Assembly: GCF_011193355.1 (NCBI RefSeq)
Contig: NZ_CP049780.1
Coordinates: 1,347,582 to 1,411,581, forward strand
DNA length: 64,000 nt
Origin: Streptomyces sp. JB150
Lineage (GTDB): Bacteria; Actinomycetota; Actinomycetes; Streptomycetales; Streptomycetaceae
Direction: 5' to 3'
Below are positions 25,046-33,791 of this stretch, in pieces (within the stretch, counting starts at the first letter, position 1; the number at the start of each line of letters is the position of its first letter). The position numbers were made by a program, and so were the translations under genes. The notes beneath the pieces were generated by a model. The model saw only the letters and a list, made by a program, of their open reading frames with translations, did not search any database and was not told the origin of the DNA.

Positions 25046-25421
25046 GCATCACCGCTTCGAGGAGGGAACGGTCGGGAAGCGCCTGGCGGACGATCGGGGC
25101 CCGCGCCTGCACCAGCCCGGCCGACAGCAGGTCGGCCAGCAGCGCGGAGACCACGCTGAACGGCAGCTGGAGGTAGGCCGACAGCTCCGCCCCGGAGAGC
25201 GGGGACTCGCACAGCCGGACCACCGCGGCCTGTTCGGGCGGCAGCGAGCTGGGGTCGTCGGTGCGCGCCACGATCAACGTGACCAGATCGATGTCGGCGG
25301 GTCCGCCGTCGCCCTCGCCGATCAGATAGAGCCGTTCGGGGTGCTTGCCCTCGTTCTCCTGCGGGGGTGCGGGCTGCGGTTCCTGCCGGGGGGTGCGCCT
25401 CTGGCGTCGCGGAGGAGTCAT
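25026..25421 (-). CDS. Conservon DUF742 protein (CvnC/RarC)
   Basis: A 131-residue protein with a basic Pro-rich start (MTPPRRQRRTPRQEPQPAPP) and a winged-helix-like DUF742 domain (RLYLIGEGDG, LVTLIVARTDD, LPPEQAAVVRLCESPLSGAE, LLSAGLVQARAP). ATG 25421 overlaps the roadblock stop by 4 bases (ATGA). DUF742 proteins are invariant third members of conservons. Confidence 0.9.
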   Translation of the reverse strand: MTPPRRQRRTPRQEPQPAPPQENEGKHPERLYLIGEGDGGPADIDLVTLIVARTDDPSSLPPEQAAVVRLCESPLSGAELSAYLQLPFSVVSALLADLLSAGLVQARAPIVRQALPDRSLLEAVMHGLQKL

Positions 25422-25828
25422 ACGCTCCGCCCGTTCCGCCGGGGCGGACTGGTGAGGTGGGTGCCGAGGCGCACGATCAGGTCCCGCATCCGGCCGCTCA
25501 TCAGCCCCGGTTCGGTGCGGACGTCGGAGAGCACGGCGATGTAGGCGTTGGGGCCGGCGTTCATCAGATAGAAGTAGCCGCCGTCGACCTCCATCAGCAG
25601 CAGCCGCATCTCGCCCTTCTCGCTGGCGTGGATCTCGCCGGTGATGGCGTGGGCGAGGCTCTGCATGCCGGCGCAGGCCGCGGCGACCCGGTCGGCGGCG
25701 TCGGGGTCGCCGCCGTAGCGCGCGATGCGCAGGCCGTCCGCCGACAGCACCACGATCATCTCGATGCCGAGCGTCCCGTCGACGAGGTCGCGGAGCATCC
25801 AGTCGATGTTTCCTTGCTGCTGGATCAC
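25418..25828 (-). CDS. Conservon roadblock/LC7 protein (CvnB/RarB)
   Basis: A 136-residue roadblock-fold protein (IDWMLRDLVDGTLGIEMIVV, LSADGLRIARYGGDPDAADR, GEMRLLLMEVDGGYFYLMNA). Such proteins partner small GTPases, here the next-but-one gene product. GTG 25828 overlaps the sensor kinase stop (GTGA), so the whole conservon is translationally coupled. Confidence 0.9.
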   Translation of the reverse strand: MIQQQGNIDWMLRDLVDGTLGIEMIVVLSADGLRIARYGGDPDAADRVAAACAGMQSLAHAITGEIHASEKGEMRLLLMEVDGGYFYLMNAGPNAYIAVLSDVRTEPGLMSGRMRDLIVRLGTHLTSPPRRNGRSV

Positions 25829-27534
25829 GTGAGGTCCCCCTTGTCCTCGGTGTCGGCGTCGGCCTCGACGCCGGCGTCGGCGTCGGCCGGTCGGTGCTGG
25901 TTTTCCTTGAGCAGGTGCTGGTAGGCGGCCGGGTTGACGGTGAAGGCGGTCGGGTCACCCGGGTTGTCCTTCTTCAGCCCCTCGTAGAAGGCCTCGACCC
26001 ACATGCCGGGCAGGGGCCGTTCCTTCTCCGGCTCCGGTTCGGGTTCCGGCTCCGGCTCCGGCTCGGGCTCGGGGTGCAGGGGTGCCCACGGGTTGTCCTT
26101 GATCTCCTGGGCGGCGGCCCGCTCGGCGGCTTCCTTGACGGCCTGGTCCCAGGCCGCCTCCTCGGCGATCCGCTGGCTGAACGAGGTCTTCACCCGGCTG
26201 CGGCGCTGCGGCAGCCCGTTCTCGGTCCACTCGGTGACGACGGGGATGTCGTCCTCGAGGGACACCCCGGCCGGGATGCGCGGGTTGGTGGGGCGGCGGA
26301 TCTTCGGCTTGCGCTGGGGGCCTTCGAGGGCGTCCGGCGGACGCGGGGCGATGGACTGGGCGCCGATGCCGTGCGGCACGAGGCCGAACACACCGGGCTG
26401 GTCGGTCATCATGATCCGCGGCAGCACCAGCACGGCCCGCAGGCCTCCGTACGCCGATGAGCGCAGGGAGATCTGCATGTCGTACTCCGTGCACAGACGG
26501 CCGACGACGGCGAAGCCCACCCGCGGCAGGTCCTCGATGACCTCCAGGTCGGAGCCCTCCATGGCCATGGCCAGCAGGTCCTCGAGGCGGCCGCGGGACT
26601 CCTCGTTGAGCGGCGGGCCGCAGTCCTCGATCTCGATGGCCACGCCGTACTGCACCTCGTGCGCGGTGACGTGCACCTTGGTGGTCGGCGGCGAGTAGCG
26701 GGTGGCGTTGTCGAGGAGTTCGGCGAGGGCGTGGATGACCGGCTCGACGGAGACGCCCCGGATGTTGACCCGGGCGATCGACTTCAGCTCGATGCGCCGG
26801 TACTCGAGGATGCGGGACATGGCACCGCGCAGCACGCTGTAGAGCGCGACCGGCTGCGGCCACTGGCGTCCGGGCCGGCCGCCGCCGAGGACGGAGACCG
26901 AGTCGGCGAGGCGGCCGATCAGGGCGTTGCCGTGGTCGATGCGCAGCAGGTCCTGGAAGACCTCGTGGTTGGTGCCGTGGTCCTCCTCCATCTCGCGCAG
27001 TTCCTTGGCCTGCTGGTGGACGATGGCCTGGACGCGCTGGGCGACGTGCACGAAGGACTGCTGCGCGCCCTGGCGCCGGGTCACTTCGCTCTCGACCGTG
27101 TCCAGCACCCGGTACAGCAGGTCGGCCTGCGGTTTGCGCAGGTCGCGGAAGCCCGGCTCGAACTGCTCCAGGCGGGCGACCGCCTCATGGGTCCGCATGC
27201 CCTTGCGCAGCCACTTGACCGCCCGGGGCAGCACGTCCTTGGTCAACCGGTCGACCAGCAGGTCCTGTTCGGCCAGGCGCTGCTCCAGCAGGGCGGTGCG
27301 CCGGGCGTGGTCGGCCTGCTGGCGGCGCAGTGCCCGGCCGCGCCGGGCCGCCTCGGCCGCCGTCAGCACGACCAGCAGCGTGGCGATGCCGCCGCACAGT
27401 CCGACCGCGAGCCGGGCCGCGGGCGCGACCACGGCGACGGCGGCTCCGGTCGCCGCCGCCATCACTATGGCCGGCGGCAACAGCACGCGCGCGTAGGGAT
27501 GTTCACGGCGCGGACGGGTTTGAACACTCACCAT
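25825..27534 (-). CDS. Conservon sensor histidine-kinase-like membrane protein (CvnA/RarA)
   Basis: A 569-residue protein with two membrane helices near the N-terminus (about 21-38 and 41-61), a coiled linker (RRQQADHARRTALLEQRLAE), a dimerisation-like region and a HATPase domain (ELLDNATRYSPP as N-box, IEIEDCGPPLNEE as the ATP-lid region). The usual phospho-His box is not obvious; EEDHGTNHEVFQDLLRIDHG is the matching stretch, typical of the nitrate-sensor-like CvnA group. A disordered tail contains an (EP)-repeat. ATG 27534 follows AGAGGG; an upstream in-frame start at 27618 is less likely. First gene of the five-gene conservon. Confidence 0.88.
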   Translation of the reverse strand: MVSVQTRPRREHPYARVLLPPAIVMAAATGAAVAVVAPAARLAVGLCGGIATLLVVLTAAEAARRGRALRRQQADHARRTALLEQRLAEQDLLVDRLTKDVLPRAVKWLRKGMRTHEAVARLEQFEPGFRDLRKPQADLLYRVLDTVESEVTRRQGAQQSFVHVAQRVQAIVHQQAKELREMEEDHGTNHEVFQDLLRIDHGNALIGRLADSVSVLGGGRPGRQWPQPVALYSVLRGAMSRILEYRRIELKSIARVNIRGVSVEPVIHALAELLDNATRYSPPTTKVHVTAHEVQYGVAIEIEDCGPPLNEESRGRLEDLLAMAMEGSDLEVIEDLPRVGFAVVGRLCTEYDMQISLRSSAYGGLRAVLVLPRIMMTDQPGVFGLVPHGIGAQSIAPRPPDALEGPQRKPKIRRPTNPRIPAGVSLEDDIPVVTEWTENGLPQRRSRVKTSFSQRIAEEAAWDQAVKEAAERAAAQEIKDNPWAPLHPEPEPEPEPEPEPEPEKERPLPGMWVEAFYEGLKKDNPGDPTAFTVNPAAYQHLLKENQHRPADADAGVEADADTEDKGDLT

Positions 27535-27926
27535 GTGGGCCCTCTGAAACGAATCGACTGGGTGTCGGGCGAGGTTGCGGGGGGAAGAGTCATGGAAACG
27601 TTGGGGTATAAACGACAAAAGGGAACAGACGCACGAATCAGCGCAACTCGGTGCGCTGCGGGCGAGCTTAGTCCGACCGGATCATCGGCGTGTCATATTC
27701 AGCAACCGCCTGAAGCGGGCTGCGGACACGGGGTACGCTCGACTCCATTTGCACAGCCCGAGTTCATTCGCATACGTGTGGTAACGGCGAACGGGCACAC
27801 GAAAGCCGCCCACCCAGCGGGTGAACGGCTCACGTGACGGAACGACGACTCACTCAAGGGGCGCGGGGAACCGCGACCGGCCAGGACGCACCCGCACCCG
27901 CCCACGGCGGACTACCCCGCGGCGGA
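27535..27926. other. Intergenic region upstream of the conservon
   Basis: About 390 bases between the conservon start and the 3' end of the helicase gene, less G+C-rich than its surroundings around 27590-27660 and 27760-27800. It must carry the conservon promoter. Near 27905-27930 a CGGACTACCCC unit is repeated. No gene or RNA was recognised. Confidence 0.5.
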
Positions 27927-30734
27927 CTACCCCACGGACGAGTAGGCGACGACGCCCCGCAGCAACCCCTCGACCGCCTTGCGCGCGGCCTTCGGCACGG
28001 TGGAGCCCTCCGCGGGAGCCGCCGCCTGGATCTGCCCCAGCACGTCGATCACCTGCTTGCACCACCGCACGAAGTCGCCCGCCGGCATCTCCGCCTCGCG
28101 CAGCACCTCGTCGAGACCCTTCCCGGAGGCCCACATGTACGCGGCCCAGGCGAAGCCGAGATCGGGCTCGCGCTGCCCGACGCCCTCGGTCTGACTGATG
28201 CGGTACTCCTCCTCCAGGGCGTCCAGCCGTCCCCAGATCCGCACCATCTCCCCCAGCGCGGCCTTCGCCTTGCCGGACGGCAGCTTCGGCGCGAGCGCGT
28301 CGTCGCCGACCCGCGCCTCGTACACCAACGCCGAGACGCACGCGGCGAGTTCGGCCGGCGCGAGGCCTTCCCAGACCCCGGCCCGCAGGCACTCGCTGGC
28401 CAGCAGGTCCAGCTCGCCGTAGAGCCGGGCGAGCCGCTTGCCGTGCGCGGTGACCTCGTCGTCGCGCAGGTAGTCCAGCTCGGTCAGCAGCGCCACGATC
28501 CGGTCGAAGGTCCGCGCGATGGTGTTTGTCCGGCCCTCGATGCGGCGCTCCAGCTGCTTGGTGTCCCGCAGCAGCCGGTGGTAACGCTCCGCCCAGCGGG
28601 CGTGGTCCTCGCGGTCGCTGCACCCGTGGCACGGATGCGCCCGCAGGGCCGCCCGCAGCCGGGCGATCTCCCGGTCGTCGGCGGCCTGGGAGCGGCGCCC
28701 CCGGTGCCGCTCCGGCTCGATGTGCCCGGCCTTGGTGCGCAGCGCCGACGCCAGGTCGCGCCGGGACTGCGGCGAGCGCGGGTTGAAGGACTTCGGGATC
28801 CGCATCCGCTCCAGCGGCTCGACCGGCACCGGGAAGTCGATCGCCGCGAGCCGCTTGACCTGCCGCTCGGCGGTGAGCACCAGCGGGCGCGGCCCGTCGT
28901 AGTGGTCGAAGCCGCGGTGGCCGTTGGAGCGTCCGGCGGGCAGGCCCGGGTCCAGCACCAGCGCCAGCCCGGCGTACTTGCCGGTCGGGACGTGGATGAC
29001 GTCACCGGGCTTGAGCCGTTCCAGCGCGACCGCGGCCTCGGCGCGCCGCTGGGCGGCGCCCTGCCGGGCCAGCTCGGTCTCGCGGTCCTTCAGCTCCCGG
29101 CGCAGCCGCGCGTACTCCTCGAAGTCGCCGAGGTGGCAGGTCATGGAGGCCTTGTAGCCCTCCAGGCCCTCCTCGTTGCGCTGCACCTGGCGGGAGATGC
29201 CGACGACCGACTTGTCCGCCTGGAACTGGGCGAACGAGGTCTCCAGCAGCTCGCGCGAGCGGTGCCGCCCGAACTGCTCGACCAGGTTGACCGCCATGTT
29301 GTACGACGGCTTGAAGCTGGAGCGCAGCGGATACGTGCGGGTGCCCGCGAGTCCGGCCAGGTGCTCGGGGCTCATCCCGCGCTGCCAGAGCACCACCGCG
29401 TGGCCCTCGACGTCGATGCCGCGGCGGCCGGCCCGGCCGGTCAGCTGGGTGTACTCGCCGGGGGTGATGTCGGCGTGCTGCTCGCCGTTCCACTTGACGA
29501 GCTTCTCCAGGACCACCGACCGGGCGGGCATGTTGATGCCCAGCGCCAGCGTCTCGGTGGCGAAGACGGCCTTGACCAGACCGCGGACGAACAGCTCCTC
29601 GACGACCTCCTTGAAGGTCGGCAGCATGCCCGCGTGGTGGGCGGCGATACCGCGCTCCAGGCCCTCCAGCCACTCGTAGTACCCGAGGACGTGCAGGTCC
29701 TCGCGCGGGATGGAGGCGGTGCGCTCCTCGACGAGCGCCCGCACCCGGTGGCGCGCCTCCTCGTCGTTCAGCCGCAGCCCCGCGTACAGGCACTGCTGGA
29801 CGGCGGCCTCGCAGGCGGCGCGGCTGAAGATGAAGGTGATGGCCGGAAGCAGGCCCTCGGCGTCCAGCCGCTCGATGACCTCGGGGCGGCTCGGCGTCCA
29901 GATCCGCGAGCGCTGGCGGCGCTCGCGCTCCCGGTCGGCCTCGCGCATCGCCCGGCCGCGCCGGCGGTCCGGGTACGACGGCCGGGTGGCCTCCATCCGC
30001 GCCATGCGGGTGAGGTCGGGGTTGACGGCCTTCTTGTGGCCCTCACCCTCCTCGAACAGGTCGTACATCCGGCGCCCGGCGAGCACGTGCTGGAACAGCG
30101 GCACGGGACGGTGCTCGGAGACGATCACCTCGGTGTCGCCGCGCACGGTGTCCAGCCAGTCGCCGAACTCCTCGGCGTTGGACACGGTCGCCGACAGCGA
30201 CACCAGCGTCACGGACTCGGGCAGGTGGATGATCACCTCTTCCCAGACGGCGCCGCGGAAGCGGTCGGAGAGGTAGTGCACCTCGTCCATGACCACATAG
30301 CCGAGGCCCAGCAGGGTCTGCGAGCCGGCGTACAGCATGTTCCGCAGCACCTCGGTGGTCATCACGACCACCGGGGCGTCGGAGTTGACGCTGTTGTCGC
30401 CGGTGAGCAGGCCGACCTTCTCGGTGCCGTAGCGGCGGCACAGGTCGTTGTACTTCTGGTTCGACAGCGCCTTGATGGGGGTCGTGTAGAAGCACTTCTT
30501 GCCCTGCCGGAGGGCGAGGTGGACGGCGAACTCGCCCACGATCGTCTTGCCGGAGCCGGTGGGCGCCGCCACCAGCACGCCCTTCCCCGCCTCCAGCGCC
30601 TGGCAGGCCTCGATCTGGAAGGCGTCGAGGCCGAAGTCGTACATCTCGCGGAAGGACGCGAGCGCGGTGGCCTGCTCGGCTGCCCGCCTGCGGGCTGCCG
30701 CGTACCGCTCGGCCGGTGAGAGGTCCTGTGTCAT
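27927..30734 (-). CDS. Ski2/Mtr4-like DEVH-box helicase (HelY-type)
   Basis: A 935-residue SF2 helicase: Walker A APTGSGKT (57-64), TPIKALSNQKYNDL, DEVH at 150-153, SLSATVSN, then helicase motifs V/VI (FATETLALGINMPAR, QLTGRAGRRGID), and a long C-terminal DSHCT-type domain (LLASECLRAGVWEGL...EMPAGDFVRWCKQVIDVLGQ). A Cys pair (HPCHGC) lies in the linker. ATG 30734 is preferred over an in-frame start 15 codons upstream. It matches actinobacterial HelY, which in mycobacteria also lies near tatC/pafBC. The biological substrate of HelY is poorly defined; RNA unwinding is the likely role. Confidence 0.9.
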   Translation of the reverse strand: MTQDLSPAERYAAARRRAAEQATALASFREMYDFGLDAFQIEACQALEAGKGVLVAAPTGSGKTIVGEFAVHLALRQGKKCFYTTPIKALSNQKYNDLCRRYGTEKVGLLTGDNSVNSDAPVVVMTTEVLRNMLYAGSQTLLGLGYVVMDEVHYLSDRFRGAVWEEVIIHLPESVTLVSLSATVSNAEEFGDWLDTVRGDTEVIVSEHRPVPLFQHVLAGRRMYDLFEEGEGHKKAVNPDLTRMARMEATRPSYPDRRRGRAMREADRERERRQRSRIWTPSRPEVIERLDAEGLLPAITFIFSRAACEAAVQQCLYAGLRLNDEEARHRVRALVEERTASIPREDLHVLGYYEWLEGLERGIAAHHAGMLPTFKEVVEELFVRGLVKAVFATETLALGINMPARSVVLEKLVKWNGEQHADITPGEYTQLTGRAGRRGIDVEGHAVVLWQRGMSPEHLAGLAGTRTYPLRSSFKPSYNMAVNLVEQFGRHRSRELLETSFAQFQADKSVVGISRQVQRNEEGLEGYKASMTCHLGDFEEYARLRRELKDRETELARQGAAQRRAEAAVALERLKPGDVIHVPTGKYAGLALVLDPGLPAGRSNGHRGFDHYDGPRPLVLTAERQVKRLAAIDFPVPVEPLERMRIPKSFNPRSPQSRRDLASALRTKAGHIEPERHRGRRSQAADDREIARLRAALRAHPCHGCSDREDHARWAERYHRLLRDTKQLERRIEGRTNTIARTFDRIVALLTELDYLRDDEVTAHGKRLARLYGELDLLASECLRAGVWEGLAPAELAACVSALVYEARVGDDALAPKLPSGKAKAALGEMVRIWGRLDALEEEYRISQTEGVGQREPDLGFAWAAYMWASGKGLDEVLREAEMPAGDFVRWCKQVIDVLGQIQAAAPAEGSTVPKAARKAVEGLLRGVVAYSSVG

Positions 30735-30819
30735 CGTGCTTTCGAGCGTACCGGGCCGCACTGACAACAGGACGATCATTCTCCGGATCCGGGCCGGTGA
30801 ATCCGGCGATAGAACCAGC

Positions 30820-31710
30820 TCAGGGGCGTATCACCCGGACCGCGGCGGGCACGCAGCGCGCGGTCAGCGGCAGCGGTCCGAGGGGCTCTCCGTCGGCGTA
30901 CCCGGTGATGCCCGCGGCGGCGATCTCGATCTTCGCCGCCCGGTGCACGGTGACCTTGGGATGGTCGACGTGCCCGCCCCGGTACACGCTCGGGAACACC
31001 CGCAGCAGGGTCCGCCGCGAGCAGTCCCCGACCACGGTGATGTCGAACAGCCCGTCGGTGAGGTCGGCGCCGGGACAGATCCGCATCCCGCCGCCGTACG
31101 ACGACCCGTTCCCGACCGCCACCAGCGTCGCCTCGACCTCCCGTACCGCGCCGTCGTCCAGGGTGATCCGGTAGGGGAAGGGCCGGAACGCGGCCAGCTC
31201 GGCGAGCATCGCCAGGTCGTACTTCAGGCGCCCGGCGGGCCGGCGCATCCGGTTGCCCCGGTCGTTGACCCGGGAGTCGAAGCCGGAGGCCAGTACGGTC
31301 CCGAACCAGCGGTTCCCCACCCGGCCGAGGTCGATGTCGTCCAGCCGGGAGCCCTTGAGGGCGCCGGCGATCAGCCGAGCCGCGGCGGCCGGGTCGCGCA
31401 CGGGCAGTCCGAGCGCGCGGGCGAAGTCGTTGCCGGTGCCGACGGCGACCAGGCCGAGCGGGACGCGGGTGCCGGCGACGGCCTGGAGCGCCAGGCCCGC
31501 CATGCCGTCCCCGCCGACGGCGATCAGCGCGCCGGTGCCGTCCGCGACGGCGGCACGCGCGCGGGCGAGGGCGTCCCCGGCGTCCGTGCCGAGGACCGTC
31601 CGCACCGAGAATCCGGCCGCCCGCAGCGCGGAAGCGGCCGGCCGCGCCGCACCGGCGCCCCGGCCGCGGCCCGCGGTGGGGTTGACGAGGAGGGTGATCT
31701 CGCTGGTCAC
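30820..31710 (-). CDS. Diacylglycerol/lipid kinase family protein
   Basis: A 296-residue DAGK-catalytic-fold protein. The nucleotide motif is VNPTAGRGRG near residue 10, the GGDG motif is IAVGGDGM (about 65), and GTGNDFARALGLP is conserved. The C-terminal part (YGGGMRICPGADLTDGLFDI) is typical of DgkB/YegS-like enzymes. GTG 31710 is the start. It probably phosphorylates diacylglycerol or a related lipid. It lies between tatC and helY on the same strand with short gaps. Confidence 0.88.
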   Translation of the reverse strand: MTSEITLLVNPTAGRGRGAGAARPAASALRAAGFSVRTVLGTDAGDALARARAAVADGTGALIAVGGDGMAGLALQAVAGTRVPLGLVAVGTGNDFARALGLPVRDPAAAARLIAGALKGSRLDDIDLGRVGNRWFGTVLASGFDSRVNDRGNRMRRPAGRLKYDLAMLAELAAFRPFPYRITLDDGAVREVEATLVAVGNGSSYGGGMRICPGADLTDGLFDITVVGDCSRRTLLRVFPSVYRGGHVDHPKVTVHRAAKIEIAAAGITGYADGEPLGPLPLTARCVPAAVRVIRP

Positions 31711-31741
31711 GCCAGTGACCCTACGAGCTGTGCCCCGGTCC

Positions 31742-32692
31742 TCAGGTCACGTCGTCATAACCGTTGACCCGGTCCCTGGTGGCCTGCTCGGGCAGCGCGG
31801 GGGCGGTCGCCACGGGTTCGACCTCGCCGATGTCCTCCGGGGTCAGATCCAGCTCGGAGGCCTCGTCGTCGGCCGGGCCCAGGGCCTCGCGGCGCCGCCG
31901 GCGGGCGTCGTTGACGAGGGAGAAGGCCACCGCCACGAAGTACAGCACCCAGATCGGTCCGGCGAGTCCCAGCATGGACACCGGGTCGGTGCTGGGCGTG
32001 GCGACGGCGGCGAAGACCGTGATGCCCATGATCATGCCGCGCCACCAGCCCGCCATCCGCTTGCCGGAGATGGCGCCGGTCAGGTTGAGCATGATCAGCA
32101 GCAGCGGCAGCTCGAAGGAGAGGCCGAAGACGACGACCATGCGGGTCACGAGGTCCAGCAGGTCGTCCAGGGGAAGCAGGTTGTCCACGTCGATGGGCGT
32201 GAACTCGATCAGCACCTGGGCGGTGGTGGGCAGCAGCTTGTAGGCGAAGAAGGCGCCGCCGAGGAAAAGCGGGAAGCCCGTGCCGACGAAGACGTACGCG
32301 TACTTCTTCTCGTGCCGGTGCAGACCGGGCGCGACGAACGCCCACAGTTGGTAGAGCCACACCGGCGCGGCCAGGACGACACCGGCCATCAGGGAGACCT
32401 TCAGCGCGAGCGTGAACGGTGTGAGCAGACCGTTGATCGTGATGTTCGCGCACGGATCGGCGTTGTCGCCGGCCTTCGCCAGTTCCTCGAAGGTCTGCTT
32501 GCAGCCGACCGACTTCAGGATCGGCTCGGTGAAGAAGTTGATGATGTCGTTGTAGAAGAAGGCGGCGACGACCGTGACCGCGACGATCGCCAGCAACGCC
32601 TTCGCGAGCCGGTTGCGTAGCTCACGGAGGTGCTCCGCGAGGGGCATCCGCCCCTCGGGATCCTTCTCCTTCTTGCGGGCAGACTTCAGCAA
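31742..32692 (-). CDS. tatC: Sec-independent protein translocase subunit TatC
   Basis: A 316-residue protein with six membrane helices and the TatC hallmark MPLAEHLRELRNRLAKALL; the N-terminal Glu-containing PEGRMPLAEHL binds twin-arginine signals. The start appears to be TTG 32692, since no ATG or GTG lies in frame before residue 16. An ATG at 32647 would remove the basic extension. The C-terminal acidic tail (about 60 residues) is typical of actinobacteria. It is 47 bases downstream of tatA, and both are transcribed together. Confidence 0.92.
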   Translation of the reverse strand: MLKSARKKEKDPEGRMPLAEHLRELRNRLAKALLAIVAVTVVAAFFYNDIINFFTEPILKSVGCKQTFEELAKAGDNADPCANITINGLLTPFTLALKVSLMAGVVLAAPVWLYQLWAFVAPGLHRHEKKYAYVFVGTGFPLFLGGAFFAYKLLPTTAQVLIEFTPIDVDNLLPLDDLLDLVTRMVVVFGLSFELPLLLIMLNLTGAISGKRMAGWWRGMIMGITVFAAVATPSTDPVSMLGLAGPIWVLYFVAVAFSLVNDARRRRREALGPADDEASELDLTPEDIGEVEPVATAPALPEQATRDRVNGYDDVT

Positions 32693-32739
32693 CCCACGTT
32701 CCCATCTCGTGCGGCGGACCGGGAGTCACCGGCCCTGCG

Positions 32740-33024
32740 TCAGCGCTTGGTCGTGTCCGTCGGCTCGGTGACCGGACGGGAGCTGGACACGTCGCCGGGG
32801 GCGGCCTGGATGACGCGCTGAGCGGGGGGCTGCTCGTTGCCGGTGTGCGGCGGGTCGGCCGGCGCGGAGGTCTTGTCGTCCTCCTTCATCGCCTTGGCCT
32901 CGCTCTTGAGGATGCGCGCGGACTTGCCGAGCGAGCGGGCCATGTCCGGAAGCTTCTTGGCGCCGAACAGCAGGATGATGACGACGAGGATCAGAATGAT
33001 CTCGGTAGGTCCGAGCCGTCCCAT
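32740..33024 (-). CDS. tatA: Sec-independent protein translocase subunit TatA
   Basis: A 94-residue protein: an N-terminal helix (GPTEIILILVVIILLFGAKK), the conserved FG hinge, an amphipathic helix (LPDMARSLGKSARILKSEAK) and a charged disordered tail. It forms the pore with TatC. A perfect 20-bp palindrome lies about 40 bases upstream of the start. Confidence 0.93.
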   Translation of the reverse strand: MGRLGPTEIILILVVIILLFGAKKLPDMARSLGKSARILKSEAKAMKEDDKTSAPADPPHTGNEQPPAQRVIQAAPGDVSSSRPVTEPTDTTKR

Positions 33025-33062
33025 AAGTCTTTACCTTCTCACCGAGGCGGGTGGATGGGTGG

Positions 33063-33082
33063 CTGTCCGACCGGTCGGACAG
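33063..33082. promoter_or_regulatory. Perfect 20-bp palindrome upstream of tatA
   Basis: CTGTCCGACCGGTCGGACAG is its own reverse complement. It lies 39 bases upstream of the tatA start, where a promoter is expected. The form resembles a dimeric repressor site (for example TetR type), but no such gene adjoins it. A further GTGTCCG follows at 33084. Confidence 0.5.
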
Positions 33083-33285
33083 GTGTCCGAGCGTCCGGGC
33101 CGACAGCGATCGTAACGCTCACGGGTAAACGTCCGGCAATCCCCGTGCGTACTCCCGGTCCGCGGTCCGGGCCTCGTTTTCCGGACCGCGACCGTCAGCG
33201 TACCTGCCGGGTGGGTCAGGTCGACAGGGCGAAGCGGCCCAAAGCACATCAACCGGCAGGACTCACAGGGGCCGCACCCCACACC

Positions 33286-33480
33286 TCACAGGGCGTCCGC
33301 GGAGCGGGCCGCGCTGACGGCGGCGCGCTCCAGGTCCTCGGCGGCGCGGTTGATCCGGCGGGCGGACTCCGTCACCTGCAAGCCGAGGCGCCGGGCCTCG
33401 ACGAACACCCGTACGGCCAGCACGCCGAGGACGGCGAGACCCAGGAAACCCACAGCAACCGCGAACATCGGCCAGAACAT
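33286..33480 (-). CDS. Small single-pass membrane protein
   Basis: A 64-residue protein: one hydrophobic helix (MFAVAVGFLGLAVLGVLAVR) then an amphipathic, charged tail (RLGLQVTESARRINRAAEDL). ATG 33480 is preferred because it opens the helix; its ribosome site is weak. It sits at the end of the PafB/PafC/zinc-ribbon run, 20 bases after the zinc-ribbon stop. Small proteins of this type are conserved near tatA in streptomycetes; function unknown. Confidence 0.65.
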   Translation of the reverse strand: MFWPMFAVAVGFLGLAVLGVLAVRVFVEARRLGLQVTESARRINRAAEDLERAAVSAARSADAL

Positions 33481-33500
33481 GACGCCGAGCCTAGACCGTC

Positions 33501-33791
33501 TCAGACGGTGGAGTGGAGCCGCAGGGTCCGCACCCCGCCGCCGGTGAGCAGTTCGACGATCCGCTCCCCCGCCGGCTTGCGGACGGCCGCCCCGCACTCG
33601 GGACAGGTGAAGGAGTAGAACGTCGTACGGCTGCTGGCGCCGATGGCCAGCCGCAGGGCGCTCGCGGCGAGTTCGAAGCGGCCCCGGCAGTCCGGGCAGC
33701 CCGCCTTGAACACCACCGGGGTCACCGCGCGCATCCCGGCGAACGCCGAGGCCACCGACACACCCGGCGCACCGGCCGCCGACTCGCTCAC
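33501..33791 (-). CDS. Small zinc-ribbon protein overlapping pafC
   Basis: A 96-residue protein with two Cys pairs (CPDC near residue 34 and CPEC near 64) separated by about 26 residues, FYSFTCPECGAAVRKP, and a C-terminal helix (ERIVELLTGGGVRTL). The frame is kept open because GTG 33791 overlaps the pafC stop by 4 bases (GTGA). No catalytic domain is visible. A nucleic-acid or protein-contact zinc ribbon co-translated with PafC is plausible. Confidence 0.72.
   Translation of the reverse strand: MSESAAGAPGVSVASAFAGMRAVTPVVFKAGCPDCRGRFELAASALRLAIGASSRTTFYSFTCPECGAAVRKPAGERIVELLTGGGVRTLRLHSTV

Noticed and set aside
27834..30719. Long plus-strand frame opposite the helicase
   Set aside because: Antisense of the HelY-type gene with Val/Leu/Asp/Gly-rich shadow composition.
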